DNA of 64,000 bases from Microbacterium sp. YJN-G (GTDB lineage: Bacteria > Actinomycetota > Actinomycetes > Actinomycetales > Microbacteriaceae): NCBI RefSeq assembly GCF_015040615.1, contig NZ_CP060402.1, forward strand, positions 1,922,001 to 1,986,000, given 5' to 3'. The notes under the pieces were generated by a model. It made no database searches. It was given only the letters and a program-made list of their open reading frames with translations, and was not told the DNA's origin. A program made the position numbers and the translations under genes. Of this stretch, positions 29,889 through 38,375 are shown piece after piece (within the stretch, counting starts at the first letter, position 1; every line of letters begins with the position of its first letter).

Positions 29889-29939
29889 GCGCGTCCTCCT
29901 CGCTGCAGCGGCCAGGCCCGATCCTGGCGCCGTCCTTCG

Positions 29940-29945
29940 AGCCTA
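29940..29945 (-). promoter_or_regulatory. -10 box of clpX
   Basis: TAGGCT on the minus strand, giving a leader of about 45 bases with a strong AGGAGG before the ATG. Confidence 0.45.
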
Positions 29946-29983
29946 ACCGCCACCGACGACACCGGGCCGCATTGGCACGCACT

Positions 29984-30024
29984 CCCCGAGTCCGGATCCG
30001 CCGTCAGCGGAACCGGACTCGGGG
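29984..30024 (-). terminator. Terminator of the deoC-aldehyde dehydrogenase operon
   Basis: A 12-bp stem ccccgagtccgg / ccggactcgggg, a 1x1 mismatch, then a 5-bp stem tccgc / gcgga with a 5-base loop. It lies downstream of the leftward operon end and upstream of the clpX promoter. Confidence 0.85.
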
Positions 30025-30032
30025 GCGCAGTC

Positions 30033-30117
30033 GGTCAGACCATCGACACGGTCAGACCATCGACACGGTCAGACCATCGACACGGTCAGACCATCGACAC
30101 GGTCAGACCATCGACTT
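30033..30117. repeat. 17-bp tandem repeat at the end of the dehydrogenase-like gene
   Basis: Four perfect copies of ggtcagaccatcgacac (30033-30100) and a fifth that diverges at its end (30101-30117). The fifth copy includes the TGA stop of the gene; each other copy carries the same TGA again. The 17-base unit is not a multiple of three, so it does not extend the reading frame. Confidence 0.92.
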
Positions 30118-30987
30118 GGTGTGCCAGACCGTCTTCGTCTCGGTGAACGCGGTGATGCGGTCGAGGCTCAGCTCGATGGAGCCGTTCTGCCCGGACTCGG
30201 GGCGCAGCACGCGCTTGAGCGAGTCGGCTGCGGCGATCTCGAGGTCGACCCAGTCCAGGTCTCCGGCGCCGGCGAGATCCAGCGCGTTGACGTCGGCGTG
30301 GGAGGCCAGCCACGGGGCGATCTCGGCGGGCGAGCCGGTCAGCACGTTGACCACTCCCCCCGGCACATCGCTGGTGGCGAGCACCTCCGCCAGGCTGATG
30401 GCCGACAGCGGGAACCGCTCGCTGGCCACCGCGATCACCGTGTTGCCGGTCACCAGCGCCGGCGCGATCGCCGAAACCAGGCCGAGCAGCGCCGAGTCCT
30501 GCGGCGCCACGACGGCGACGACACCCGTCGGCTCGGGCACCGAGATGTTGAAGTACGGGCCGGCGACCGGGTTGGCGTTGCCGCCGACCTGGGCGTACTT
30601 GTCGCTCCAGCCGGCGTACCAGACCCACGCGTCGATGGCGGCATCCACCTGGGCACCGGCCACCGCGGCGCTCACGCCCTCCTGGTCGACGATCTCGTCG
30701 ATGAACTGGGCGCGACGACCCTCGAGGATCTCGGCCACGCGATACAGCACCTGGCCGCGGTTGTACGCGGTGGCGCCCGACCAGCCCTTGACCGCGCCGC
30801 GCGCGGCGACCACGGCATCCCTGGCATCCTTGCGCGACGCCTTGGCGGCGTTGGCGAGGAAGGCGCCCTTGGCGGAGAGCACCTCGTAGGTGCGCCCCGA
30901 CTCGCTGCGCGGGAAGGCCCCGCCGATGGCGAGCTTGTACGTCTTCGGAACACTGAGTCGTTGGTTGACAGACGGCCGCTTGCTCAT
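30103..30987 (-). CDS. Aldehyde dehydrogenase-like protein lacking the catalytic half
   Basis: The 294-residue protein follows the N-terminal and coenzyme-binding part of the aldehyde dehydrogenase fold (GRTYEVLSAKGAFLANAAKA, YNRGQVLYRVAEILEGRR, PVAGPYFNISVPEPTGVVAV). It has no ELGGK motif and no catalytic Cys in a GQxC context, and at this length lacks most of the catalytic domain. It overlaps the intact aldehyde dehydrogenase gene by 4 bases. A structural or regulatory partner is plausible; a decayed duplicate is less likely because the frame and coupling are intact. Confidence 0.85.
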   Translation of the reverse strand: MSKRPSVNQRLSVPKTYKLAIGGAFPRSESGRTYEVLSAKGAFLANAAKASRKDARDAVVAARGAVKGWSGATAYNRGQVLYRVAEILEGRRAQFIDEIVDQEGVSAAVAGAQVDAAIDAWVWYAGWSDKYAQVGGNANPVAGPYFNISVPEPTGVVAVVAPQDSALLGLVSAIAPALVTGNTVIAVASERFPLSAISLAEVLATSDVPGGVVNVLTGSPAEIAPWLASHADVNALDLAGAGDLDWVDLEIAAADSLKRVLRPESGQNGSIELSLDRITAFTETKTVWHTKSMV

Positions 30988-32426
30988 GCCGATGCTCCCT
31001 TGAGGTATGCGGTCAGGCCGTGGCGGCCGCCCTCCCGGCCGTAGCCGGATTCCTTGTAGCCGCCGAACGGGCTCGACGGATCGAAGCGGTTGAAGGTGTT
31101 CGCCCACACCACGCCGGCGCGCAGCCGGTCGGCGACGGCGAGGATGCGGGATCCCTTGTCGCTCCAGATGCCGGCGGACAGCCCGTAGGGGGTGTTGTTC
31201 GCCTTGGCGATCGCCTCGGCCGGCGTGCGGAAGGTCAGCACCGACAGCACGGGGCCGAACACCTCGTCGCGCGCGATGCGGTGCGAGGCCTCGACGCCGG
31301 TGAAGATCGTCGGGGCGAACCAGAAGCCCTTCTCGGGGATGGCGCAGTCGGCCGTCCAGCGCTCGGCGCCCTCGGCCTCACCGATGTCGCTGAGCTCGCG
31401 GATGCGGTCCAGCTGGGCCGCCGAGTTGATCGCACCGATGTCGGTGTTCTTGTCGAGCGGGTCGCCCAGGCGAAGGGTCGACAGGCGGTGCTTGAGCCGG
31501 TCGATGACCTCGTCGTGGATCGACTCCTGCACGAGCAGCCGGCTGCCCGCGCAGCACACGTGCCCCTGGTTGAAGAAGATGCCGTTGACGATGCCCTCGA
31601 CGGCCTGATCGATGGGAGCGTCGTCGAACACGATGTTCGCGGCCTTGCCGCCGAGCTCGAGCGTGACACGCTTGTCGGTGCCGGCGATCGCCTTCGCGAT
31701 GTCGCGGCCGACGCCGGTGGATCCGGTGAAGGCGACCTTGTCGACGTCGGGGTGGCGCACCAGCGTCGCACCGGTGGCCCCGGCGCCGGTGATGATGTTC
31801 ACCACGCCGGCGGGCAGGTCGGCCTGCTGCAGGATCTCGGCGAAGATCAGCGCGGTCAGCGGGGTGGTCTCGGCGGGCTTGAGCACCACCGTGTTGCCGG
31901 CGGCGAGAGCCGGGGCGATCTTCCACGCCAGCATAAGCAGCGGGAAGTTCCACGGGATGATCTGCCCGGCCACGCCCAGCGCGCGCGGGTTCGCGCCGAG
32001 TCCGGCGTAGTCGAGCTTGTCGGCCCAGCCCGCGTAGTAGAAGAACCACGCGGCCACCAGCGGCACGTCGACGTCGCGGCTCTCCTTGATGGGCTTGCCG
32101 TTGTCGAGGCTCTCGGCCACGGCCAGCTCTCGCGCGCGCTCCTGCACGAGGCGCGCGATGCGGAACAGGTACTTGCCGCGGTCGCGTCCGCTCATCTTCG
32201 ACCACACCTTGTCGTAGGCGCGGCGGGCGGCGGCGACGGCGCGGTCGACGTCCTCATCTGATGCCGAGGCGACCTCGGCGATGCGGCTTTCGTCGGCGGG
32301 CGAGATGGTGTGGAAGGCGGATCCTCCTCCTTCGACGAACTCGCCGTCGATGAACAGGCCGTAGCTGTCCTTGAGGTTGAGGATCGCCTTCGATTCGGGG
32401 GCGGGAGCGTACTCCAGGAAAGACAT
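30984..32426 (-). CDS. Aldehyde dehydrogenase
   Basis: NAD(P)-dependent oxidation of an aldehyde, probably acetaldehyde from the DeoC reaction. The 480-residue protein has the coenzyme-binding segment, PWNFPLLMLAWKIAPALAAG, the catalytic Glu in VTLELGGKAANIVF and the catalytic Cys in FFNQGHVCCAGSRL. The second ATG (32426, MSFLEYAP) is preferred because GGAG lies 7 bases before it; a first ATG at 32432 is too close to that SD. It starts 10 bases after the deoC stop. Confidence 0.93.
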   Translation of the reverse strand: MSFLEYAPAPESKAILNLKDSYGLFIDGEFVEGGGSAFHTISPADESRIAEVASASDEDVDRAVAAARRAYDKVWSKMSGRDRGKYLFRIARLVQERARELAVAESLDNGKPIKESRDVDVPLVAAWFFYYAGWADKLDYAGLGANPRALGVAGQIIPWNFPLLMLAWKIAPALAAGNTVVLKPAETTPLTALIFAEILQQADLPAGVVNIITGAGATGATLVRHPDVDKVAFTGSTGVGRDIAKAIAGTDKRVTLELGGKAANIVFDDAPIDQAVEGIVNGIFFNQGHVCCAGSRLLVQESIHDEVIDRLKHRLSTLRLGDPLDKNTDIGAINSAAQLDRIRELSDIGEAEGAERWTADCAIPEKGFWFAPTIFTGVEASHRIARDEVFGPVLSVLTFRTPAEAIAKANNTPYGLSAGIWSDKGSRILAVADRLRAGVVWANTFNRFDPSSPFGGYKESGYGREGGRHGLTAYLKGASA

Positions 32427-32436
32427 CTGCATGCTC

Positions 32437-33453
32437 CTAGTCGATGGTCACGTAGTCGGGACCGGAGTAGTGGCCGGTCGTGATCTTCTGGCGCTGAAGC
32501 AGCACGTCGTTGAGCAGGCTCGACGCGCCGAAGCGGAACAGGTGCGGCTGGAGCCACTCCTCCCCGGCCGTCTCGGCGACGGTGACGAGGTATTTGATGG
32601 CGTCCTTCGACGAGCGGATGCCGCCGGCGGGCTTCACGCCGATCTTCTCGCCCGTGGCGCCGTGCCAGTCGCGCACCGTCTCGAGCATGAGAAGCGTGGT
32701 GGGCAGGGTGGCTGCGGGCTGCACCTTGCCGGTGGACGTCTTGATGAAGTCGCCGCCGGCGAGAATCGACAGCCACGAGGCGCGCTTGATGTTGTCGTAC
32801 GTGTTCAGCTCGCCGGTCTCCATGATGACCTTCAGCGAGGCGTAGCTGCCGTCCTCGCGACGGCAGGCCTGCTTGACCCGGGCGATCTGGTCGAAGACGA
32901 AGCCGTAGCGACCCTCGAGGAACGCACCGCGGTCGATGACCATGTCGATCTCGTCGGCACCCGCGGCGACCGCCTCGGCCGTGTCGGCGAGCTTGATGTC
33001 GATCGAGGAGCGGCCCGACGGGAAGGCGGTCGCGACGGCGGCGACGGAGATCCGGCCCTCATCGGGGTCTCCGTGCAGGGCACCGAGCGCCTCCACGGCG
33101 TGGCCGACCATGTCGCCGTATACGCAGACGGCGGCGACGAGCGGGGTGCTCGGGTCGGAGGCATCCGGGGTCTTCGCCTTGGCGACGAGCGAACGCACCT
33201 TGCCGGCCGTGTCGGCACCTTCGAGGGTGGTGAGGTCGATCAGCGAGATGATCTTGTCGAGCGCCCACGCCTTCGAGCTGGTCTTGATCGAGCGGGTGCC
33301 CAGGCCTGCGGCACGCTGCTCGAGCCCGACCGCGTCGACGCCGGGAAGGCCGTGCAGGAATCGGCGCAGGGTCGCGTCGTCGGGCTCACCGCCCAGCACG
33401 TCGACGGCCGTGCGGCGGCCCGCGCCTCGACGGCTCAGTTCTGTGGTGGTCAC
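32437..33453 (-). CDS. deoC: Deoxyribose-phosphate aldolase
   Basis: Splits 2-deoxyribose 5-phosphate into acetaldehyde and glyceraldehyde 3-phosphate. The 338-residue protein has the Schiff-base lysine in GDFIKTSTGK, the VCVYGDMV segment and GVKPAGGIRSS. It belongs to the longer DeoC type. The start is a GTG at 33453 with GGAGGAG just before it, overlapping the regulator stop by 4 bases (GTGA). Confidence 0.94.
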   Translation of the reverse strand: MTTTELSRRGAGRRTAVDVLGGEPDDATLRRFLHGLPGVDAVGLEQRAAGLGTRSIKTSSKAWALDKIISLIDLTTLEGADTAGKVRSLVAKAKTPDASDPSTPLVAAVCVYGDMVGHAVEALGALHGDPDEGRISVAAVATAFPSGRSSIDIKLADTAEAVAAGADEIDMVIDRGAFLEGRYGFVFDQIARVKQACRREDGSYASLKVIMETGELNTYDNIKRASWLSILAGGDFIKTSTGKVQPAATLPTTLLMLETVRDWHGATGEKIGVKPAGGIRSSKDAIKYLVTVAETAGEEWLQPHLFRFGASSLLNDVLLQRQKITTGHYSGPDYVTID

Positions 33454-34385
33454 GTCTCCTCCAAGAGTGCTTGTGCTGTGGTCTCGTCGGTCACCAGGAC
33501 GCTGCACAGGCCGGTGCTGACGACTGTACGCGCGATGTCGTGCTTGGCGGCCCCCGCGGTGACGAAGATGGATCGGTCCGCCGAACGGAGTCGTTCGAGG
33601 TCGATGCCGACGGTGCGGGCGTCGAGTTCGGGGTCGACGATGTTGCCCTCCGCGTCGATGTACCGCCCGAGCACGTCACCCACGGCGCCACGGCGCGCGA
33701 GCTCGATGACGTCCTCGGCCTCGAGGTAGCCGTTCTCGACATGCGCCGAGGTCGGGTCGCAGGGTCCGGCGGTGAACAGGAACGTGCCGGCGTGGGCCGC
33801 CTGGTCGAGGATGGCCGCCACGGTGCGGTCGGCCTCGATGGCGAGCTTGGTCTCGACGCGCTCGAGGATCGCGGGGCTCGGCAGCAGCACCGCCTGGCCG
33901 GCACCGCGCTGGGCGATGGTCACGGCGACGGATGCCGCACCTCCCGAGCGGCGGTTCAGGCTCACTCCGCCGTTGGCCTGCACCACGGTGACGCCGTGCG
34001 CCCAGCCGTCCGGCAGGACCTCGGCGATCGCCGTGAGTGTGCGCCCCCAGCTGACCGCGAGGGTACGGGGCACGGGGCGGAGAGCTGCGAGCAGGTCGGC
34101 GGCGGCGCGGGTGACGCGCTCGAGTACGGCACCGGGCTCATCCGGCGCGGGCACGACGACGGCATCCTTCAGGCCGAAGCGCTCGACGAGGGCGCGCTCG
34201 ACGGCGAGCCGGCGGGCACGCGGGTGCACGATCTCGATGCGCACGATCCCGCGCTCGCGTGCGTGGACGAGCAGCCGCCCGACCTTCCAGCGTGAGATGC
34301 CCAGGAGTGCGCCGATCTCGTCCTGCGTCTTGTTCTCGTCATAGGAGAGCTCGGCTACGCGCACCATCAGCAGTTCGTCATCCAC
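33450..34385 (-). CDS. SorC/DeoR-type sugar-binding transcriptional regulator
   Basis: The 311-residue protein has an N-terminal helix-turn-helix (ELSYDENKTQDEIGALLGIS, WKVGRLLVHAR) and a SorC-type sugar-phosphate-binding domain with GWAHGVTVVQANGG and FLFTAGPCDPTSAH. B. subtilis DeoR is of this type and responds to deoxyribose 5-phosphate; the same ligand is likely here because deoC follows directly. The start is GTG with GGAGG 5 bases upstream. The 177-base region upstream holds near-palindromic tgcgcatatgagca, a possible operator. Confidence 0.88.
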   Translation of the reverse strand: MDDELLMVRVAELSYDENKTQDEIGALLGISRWKVGRLLVHARERGIVRIEIVHPRARRLAVERALVERFGLKDAVVVPAPDEPGAVLERVTRAAADLLAALRPVPRTLAVSWGRTLTAIAEVLPDGWAHGVTVVQANGGVSLNRRSGGAASVAVTIAQRGAGQAVLLPSPAILERVETKLAIEADRTVAAILDQAAHAGTFLFTAGPCDPTSAHVENGYLEAEDVIELARRGAVGDVLGRYIDAEGNIVDPELDARTVGIDLERLRSADRSIFVTAGAAKHDIARTVVSTGLCSVLVTDETTAQALLEET

Positions 34386-34515
34386 GGCATCCTCCTTCCG
34401 TGTCCAGGATACGTCGCAACCGACGTACGCGCACTCGCTTGCGCATATGAGCAGCCGGATGCTGCGCCGTCGCGCATTCGTTGCTCGCGCGGGTTCTCCC
34501 CGGCCCCGGGAACGC

Positions 34516-34550
34516 CGAAGAGCGGCCCGGTGGAACCGGACCGCTCTTCG
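34516..34550 (-). terminator. Terminator after clpP2
   Basis: A 10-bp stem cgaagagcgg / ccgctcttcg, one mismatch, then 5 more pairs and a 3-base loop. It lies 13 bases after the clpP2 stop. Confidence 0.85.
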
Positions 34551-34562
34551 TGGAGGCGACGC

Positions 34563-35222
34563 TCAGCCGCGCTTGCGCGAGGTGAGCACCTGGTCGACGA
34601 TGCCGTACTCGAGTGCCTCGTTGGCCGAGAGGATCTTGTCGCGGTCGATGTCGCGGTTGACCTGCTCGACGGGCTTTCCGGTGTGCTTGGCCATGGTCTC
34701 CTCAAGCCAGGTGCGCATGCGAAGGATCTCCGCCGCCTGGATCTCGATGTCGGATGCCTGGCCGTGCCCGGCCTCACCCATCGCCGGCTGGTGCATGAGC
34801 ACGCGGGCGTTGGGCAGGGCGAGACGCTTGCCGGGTGCACCGGCGGCCAGCAGCACGGATGCCGCCGACGCGGCCTGCCCGAGCACGACGGTCTGGATCT
34901 GCGGCGCCACGTACTGCATGGTGTCGTAGATCGCCGTCATCGCGGTGAACGAGCCGCCGGGCGAGTTGATGTACATCGTGATGTCGCGCTCGGAGTCCTG
35001 GCTCTCGAGCACGAGCAGCTGTGCCATCACATCGTCGGCAGAGGCGTCGTCGACCTGCACGCCGAGGAAGATCACGCGGTCTTCGAACAGCTTGTTGTAC
35101 GGGTCCTGGCGCTTGAAGCCGTAGGCGGTGCGCTCCTCGAACTGCGGGAGGATGTAGCGGCTGGAGGGCATCTGCTGGCCGGCCAGCAGGTTGCCGGCGG
35201 CGCGGAAGGTGGGGGTGTACAT
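34563..35222 (-). CDS. clpP2: ClpP2, proteolytic subunit of the Clp protease
   Basis: Serine peptidase of the mixed ClpP1P2 complex. The 219-residue protein has catalytic Ser119 in GQAASAAS and His144 in VLMHQPAMG. Segments such as RYILPQFEERTAYGFKRQDP and IFLGVQVDDASADDVMAQLL match the mycobacterial ClpP2 type. The N-terminal 20 residues may be a processed propeptide. It lies 17 bases after clpP1. Confidence 0.95.
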   Translation of the reverse strand: MYTPTFRAAGNLLAGQQMPSSRYILPQFEERTAYGFKRQDPYNKLFEDRVIFLGVQVDDASADDVMAQLLVLESQDSERDITMYINSPGGSFTAMTAIYDTMQYVAPQIQTVVLGQAASAASVLLAAGAPGKRLALPNARVLMHQPAMGEAGHGQASDIEIQAAEILRMRTWLEETMAKHTGKPVEQVNRDIDRDKILSANEALEYGIVDQVLTSRKRG

Positions 35223-35239
35223 GTGTGTGCTTTCCTGCC

Positions 35240-35830
35240 TTACTTGTCCGCGCCGGTGCCGCCGCCGCCGTGCACGTCACTGGCATGCTCGCGGATGTGG
35301 TCGACGAATCCGTACTCGAGAGCCTCGTCGGCGGTGAACCAGCGGTCGCGGTCACCATCGGCGTTGATCTGCTCGACGCTCTTGCCGGTCTGCCCCGCGG
35401 TGATCTCGGCGAGACGCTTCTTCATCGAGAGGATCAGCTGCGCCTGCGTCTGGATGTCGCTGGAGGTACCGCCGAAGCCGCCGTGCGGCTGGTGCAGCAG
35501 CACGCGGGCGTTCGGCGTGATGTAGCGCTTGCCCTTGGTGCCGCTGGTCAGCAGCAGCTGGCCCATCGACGCGGCCATGCCGATGCCGACCGTGACGATG
35601 TCGTTCGGGACGAACTGCATGGTGTCGTAGATGGCCATGCCCGCGGTGATCGAGCCGCCGGGCGAGTTGATGTAGAGGTAGATGTCCTTATCGGGATCCT
35701 CGGCGGCGAGAAGGAGGATCTTCGCGCAGATCTCATTCGCGTTCTCATCGCGCACCTCAGAGCCCAGCCAGATGATGCGATCCTTCAGCAGCCTGTCGAA
35801 GACGCTCGTCGCCATCAGGGGTTCAGCCAT
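35240..35830 (-). CDS. clpP1: ClpP1, proteolytic subunit of the Clp protease
   Basis: The 196-residue protein has catalytic Ser88 in GMAASMGQ and His113 in [28 protein letters not shown] and [20 protein letters not shown] match mycobacterial ClpP1. Actinobacteria need both subunits for activity. CAGGAG precedes the ATG, and a -10 TAGATT lies 32 bases upstream. Confidence 0.95.
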   Translation of the reverse strand: MAEPLMATSVFDRLLKDRIIWLGSEVRDENANEICAKILLLAAEDPDKDIYLYINSPGGSITAGMAIYDTMQFVPNDIVTVGIGMAASMGQLLLTSGTKGKRYITPNARVLLHQPHGGFGGTSSDIQTQAQLILSMKKRLAEITAGQTGKSVEQINADGDRDRWFTADEALEYGFVDHIREHASDVHGGGGTGADK

Positions 35831-35862
35831 GTCAGCTCCTGTTTCCGTGTTTCGGTGATTCG

Positions 35863-35868
35863 AATCTA
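35863..35868 (-). promoter_or_regulatory. -10 box of clpP1-clpP2
   Basis: TAGATT on the minus strand in the 81-base gap between clpP1 and the TPR gene. The resulting leader would be about 25-30 bases with the SD CAGGAG. Confidence 0.45.
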
Positions 35869-35911
35869 CCGGCGGGCGGATGACTCATCTCCCGTGTTCG
35901 CCGTCGGCATA

Positions 35912-36388
35912 TCAGCGTGGCGGGTGCAGCTCCCTCGCGTAGGCCGAGACCGCCCGCGTGTAGCGGGGCAGGTGCGGAGCAAGCGCCTGCAGCGCGATCG
36001 ACGTCGCTGCGAGCGGGTCACCAGCGGAGGCGAGCGAGAGCGCCTGGAAGGCGGCGACGGCATCGTCGAGAGCACCGCCGCGCTCGCGCTCGGCTCGCAG
36101 CAGATCGAGACTCTCGGCGACGCGGCCGAGGTTGCGCAGGGTGCTGGCGAGCTGGATGACGGCCTGAGCGCGCAGCTGCTCGGGCAGACCGAGCTCCAGC
36201 GCACGCCGGTACAGCGGCTCGGCCTCGGTCTCGAGGCCCGCGGAGTCCCTCGCACCGGCGCGCTCGAATACCGCCCGCGCCTCGTCGTCGCACGCGGCGG
36301 CGAGCTCGTCGATCCGCGCGATGCGCTCGTGGTCGCTGAGCGACGCGTCGCTCCAGACCGCCTCGAAACGGTCACCTGGGTCAGTCAT
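35912..36388 (-). CDS. TPR-like tetratricopeptide protein
   Basis: The 158-residue protein has helical repeats of TPR type (AVFERAGARDSAGLETEAEP, LYRRALELGLPEQLRAQAVI, QLASTLRNLGRVAESLDLLR). It starts at MTDPGDRFEAVW (36388); the frame is open upstream, but that stretch is the tig terminator. There are no catalytic motifs. It probably binds a protein partner; its place between tig and clpP1 is suggestive only. Confidence 0.8.
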   Translation of the reverse strand: MTDPGDRFEAVWSDASLSDHERIARIDELAAACDDEARAVFERAGARDSAGLETEAEPLYRRALELGLPEQLRAQAVIQLASTLRNLGRVAESLDLLRAERERGGALDDAVAAFQALSLASAGDPLAATSIALQALAPHLPRYTRAVSAYARELHPPR

Positions 36389-36407
36389 GGATCTCCTCTG
36401 CAGACGA

Positions 36408-36439
36408 AGGAGGGCGGATGCCGCAGCATCCGCCCTCCT
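36408..36439 (-). terminator. Terminator after tig
   Basis: A perfect 14-bp stem aggagggcggatgc / gcatccgccctcct with the loop cgca, the same loop as the terminator at 9029-9056. It lies 14 bases after the tig stop. Confidence 0.88.
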
Positions 36440-36453
36440 CTCAGCGATCCGGA

Positions 36454-37926
36454 TCACTCGGCCTTCTCGGCCTCGTCCTTCTTCGCGGCGGCCTTCTTGG
36501 CCGGAGCCTTCTTGGCCGGCTTCTTCTCCGCCTCGGCGTCGTCAGTCTTCTCGGCGTCGTCTTTCTTCGCCGGAGCCTTCTTCTTGGCCGGAGCCTTCTT
36601 GGCGGGCTTCTCCTCGGCGGGAGCCTCCTCGGCCTCCGCCTCGTCGTCGGCGTCGCCGATGAACTCGGACAGGTCGACCGGCTTGCCGTTGCTGTCGACG
36701 ATCTTGACCTTGCCGAGCACCGAGGCGAGCGCCTTGTTGCGGGCGACCTCGCCGACGAGAGCGGGCAGCTGGCCGGCGCCCTGCAGGGCCTCGACGAACT
36801 CCTGCGGAGCCATGCCGTACTGCGCGGCCGACTGGATCAGGTACTGGCTGAGCTCCTCCTGCGAGACCTGTACGTTCGCACCCTCGGCGATCGTGTCGAG
36901 CAGCACCTGCGTGCGGAACTGCTTCTCGCTGGCCTCGGCCACCTCGGCGCGGTGCTCGTCGTCCTCGAGACGGTTCTCGGACTCGAGGTGGTTGTGCACC
37001 TCGTCCTCGATGAGCTGAGCCGGGACCGGGATCTCGACCTTCTCGAGGAGCGTCTCGATGAGCTGGTCGCGAGCGGCGGCGCCCTGCGTGAAGACGCCCT
37101 GCTGGCCGACGCGCTCGGCGAGGCTGGCGCGCAGCTCGGCGACGGTGTCGAACTCCGAGGCCATCTGCGCGAAGTCGTCGTCGGCCTCGGGCAGCTCGCG
37201 CTCCTTGACGGCCTTGACCGTGACGGAGACCTCGGCCTCCTCGCCGGCGTGGTCGCCGCCGACGAGCTTCGAGCGGAAGGTGGTCTGCTCACCGGCGGTG
37301 AGCGAGTCGATGGCCTCGTCGATGCCCTCGAGCAGCTCGCCCGAGCCGACCTCGTACGAGACGCCGTCTGCGCGGTCGATCTCGGCGCCGTCGATCGTGG
37401 CGACGAGGTCGAGCTCGACGAAGTCGCCCTTCGCGGCCGGACGGTCGACGGGGATCAGCGTGCCGAAGCGGGCGCGCAGACCGTCGAGCTCGGCGTCGAT
37501 GGCGGCGTCGTCGGTCTCGACGGCGTCGACGGTGATGGTGATGTCGTCGAACGAGGGCAGCTCGATCTCGGGACGGACGTCGACCTCCACGTCGACGAGC
37601 AGGTCACCGGAGAAGTCCTTCTCGTTCGGCCACTGGGTGATGTCGGCAGCGGGACGACCGACCATGCGGATGCCGTGCTCGGCGGCCGCCTCGCGGAAGA
37701 ACTTGTCGAGCCCCTCGTTGACCGCGTGCTCGATGACCGCACCGCGGCCGATGCGCTGATCGATGATCGGCGCGGGGACCTTGCCCTTGCGGAAGCCGGG
37801 GATCTGCACGTCCTGAGCGATGTGCTCGTAAGCGTGCTCGATGCTGGGCTTGAGGTCCTCAGGGGTGACCGTGATGCTGAGCTTCACCCGAGTCGGGGAC
37901 AGCTTCTCGACGGTGCTGTTGGCCAT
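36454..37926 (-). CDS. tig: Trigger factor
   Basis: Ribosome-associated chaperone and peptidyl-prolyl isomerase. The 490-residue protein has the N-terminal ribosome-binding signature in [18 protein letters not shown], the FKBP-like middle domain ([20 protein letters not shown]) and the helical C-terminal arm. After about residue 415 a long Lys/Ala/Pro/Glu tail follows, with repeated AKK-AP units, beyond the usual end of trigger factors. AAGGAGA precedes the ATG. Confidence 0.96.
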   Translation of the reverse strand: MANSTVEKLSPTRVKLSITVTPEDLKPSIEHAYEHIAQDVQIPGFRKGKVPAPIIDQRIGRGAVIEHAVNEGLDKFFREAAAEHGIRMVGRPAADITQWPNEKDFSGDLLVDVEVDVRPEIELPSFDDITITVDAVETDDAAIDAELDGLRARFGTLIPVDRPAAKGDFVELDLVATIDGAEIDRADGVSYEVGSGELLEGIDEAIDSLTAGEQTTFRSKLVGGDHAGEEAEVSVTVKAVKERELPEADDDFAQMASEFDTVAELRASLAERVGQQGVFTQGAAARDQLIETLLEKVEIPVPAQLIEDEVHNHLESENRLEDDEHRAEVAEASEKQFRTQVLLDTIAEGANVQVSQEELSQYLIQSAAQYGMAPQEFVEALQGAGQLPALVGEVARNKALASVLGKVKIVDSNGKPVDLSEFIGDADDEAEAEEAPAEEKPAKKAPAKKKAPAKKDDAEKTDDAEAEKKPAKKAPAKKAAAKKDEAEKAE

Positions 37927-37989
37927 GCTGGTGTGTTCTCCTTGTGATTTCCGCGTGGACGACGCGGTCGTGAAGTCTTGAGACCGTGG

Positions 37990-38063
37990 TCGGGGCGACA
38001 GGATTTGAACCTGCGACCTCCCGCTCCCAAAGCGGGCGCTCTACCAAGCTGAGCTACGCCCCG
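37990..38063 (-). tRNA. tRNA-Pro (anticodon TGG)
   Basis: A full 74-base cloverleaf: acceptor CGGGGCG / CGCCCCG, D-arm GCTC AGCTTGGTA GAGC, anticodon stem CCCGC / GCGGG with loop TTTGGGA, T-arm GCAGG TTCAAAT CCTGT, discriminator A. The 3' CCA is not encoded. Confidence 0.97.
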
Positions 38064-38097
38064 GCTTGAACCCGCGCGCACGGGAACGGCCCCCACG

Positions 38098-38136
38098 AGT
38101 CTAACGGACGGGAACGCCCTCGCCGTCCGCTATGCT
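38098..38136. promoter_or_regulatory. Back-to-back -10 boxes for the two tRNA genes
   Basis: TAGACT on the minus strand (38103-38098) points to tRNA-Pro, and TATGCT on the plus strand (38131-38136) points to tRNA-Gly. Both lie about 35 bases from the mature tRNA ends. Confidence 0.5.
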
Positions 38137-38169
38137 TTATGAGGCGCACCGCTCAGCGGCCCGCCATGC

Positions 38170-38240
38170 GGGGATGTAGCTTAATGGTAAAGCCTTAGTC
38201 TTCCAAACTAATGACGCGGGTTCGATTCCCGTCATCCCCT
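38170..38240 (+). tRNA. tRNA-Gly (anticodon TCC)
   Basis: A 71-base cloverleaf: acceptor GGGGATG / CATCCCC, D-arm GCTTAATGGTAAAGC, anticodon loop CTTCCAA with anticodon TCC, T-arm GCGGG TTCGATT CCCGT, discriminator T. CCA is not encoded. Confidence 0.96.
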
Positions 38241-38247
38241 CTGAGAC

Positions 38248-38279
38248 AGATGGCCCTCACCGGACGGTGGGGGCCATCT
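38248..38279 (+). terminator. Terminator after tRNA-Gly
   Basis: A 14-bp stem agatggccctcacc / ggtgggggccatct with one G-T pair and the loop ggac, beginning 8 bases after the tRNA. Confidence 0.8.
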
Positions 38280-38332
38280 CTCGTTTCTCACCGGATGCCG
38301 CATCACGCCGCTGCGTGTCGCCCGGGTACGAC

Positions 38333-38364
38333 GGAACCCCCGGGGCCGAGGCCCCGAGGGTTCC
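38333..38364 (-). terminator. Terminator after rbpA
   Basis: Stem ggaaccc / gggttcc, one C-A mismatch, then cggggc / gccccg, closed by a tetraloop cgag. It begins 12 bases after the rbpA stop. Confidence 0.82.
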
Positions 38365-38375
38365 GGATGCGTGTG

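Noticed and set aside
30033..30117. CRISPR-like array
   Set aside because: The units are contiguous 17-bp copies with no spacers and no cas genes nearby; it is a simple tandem repeat.
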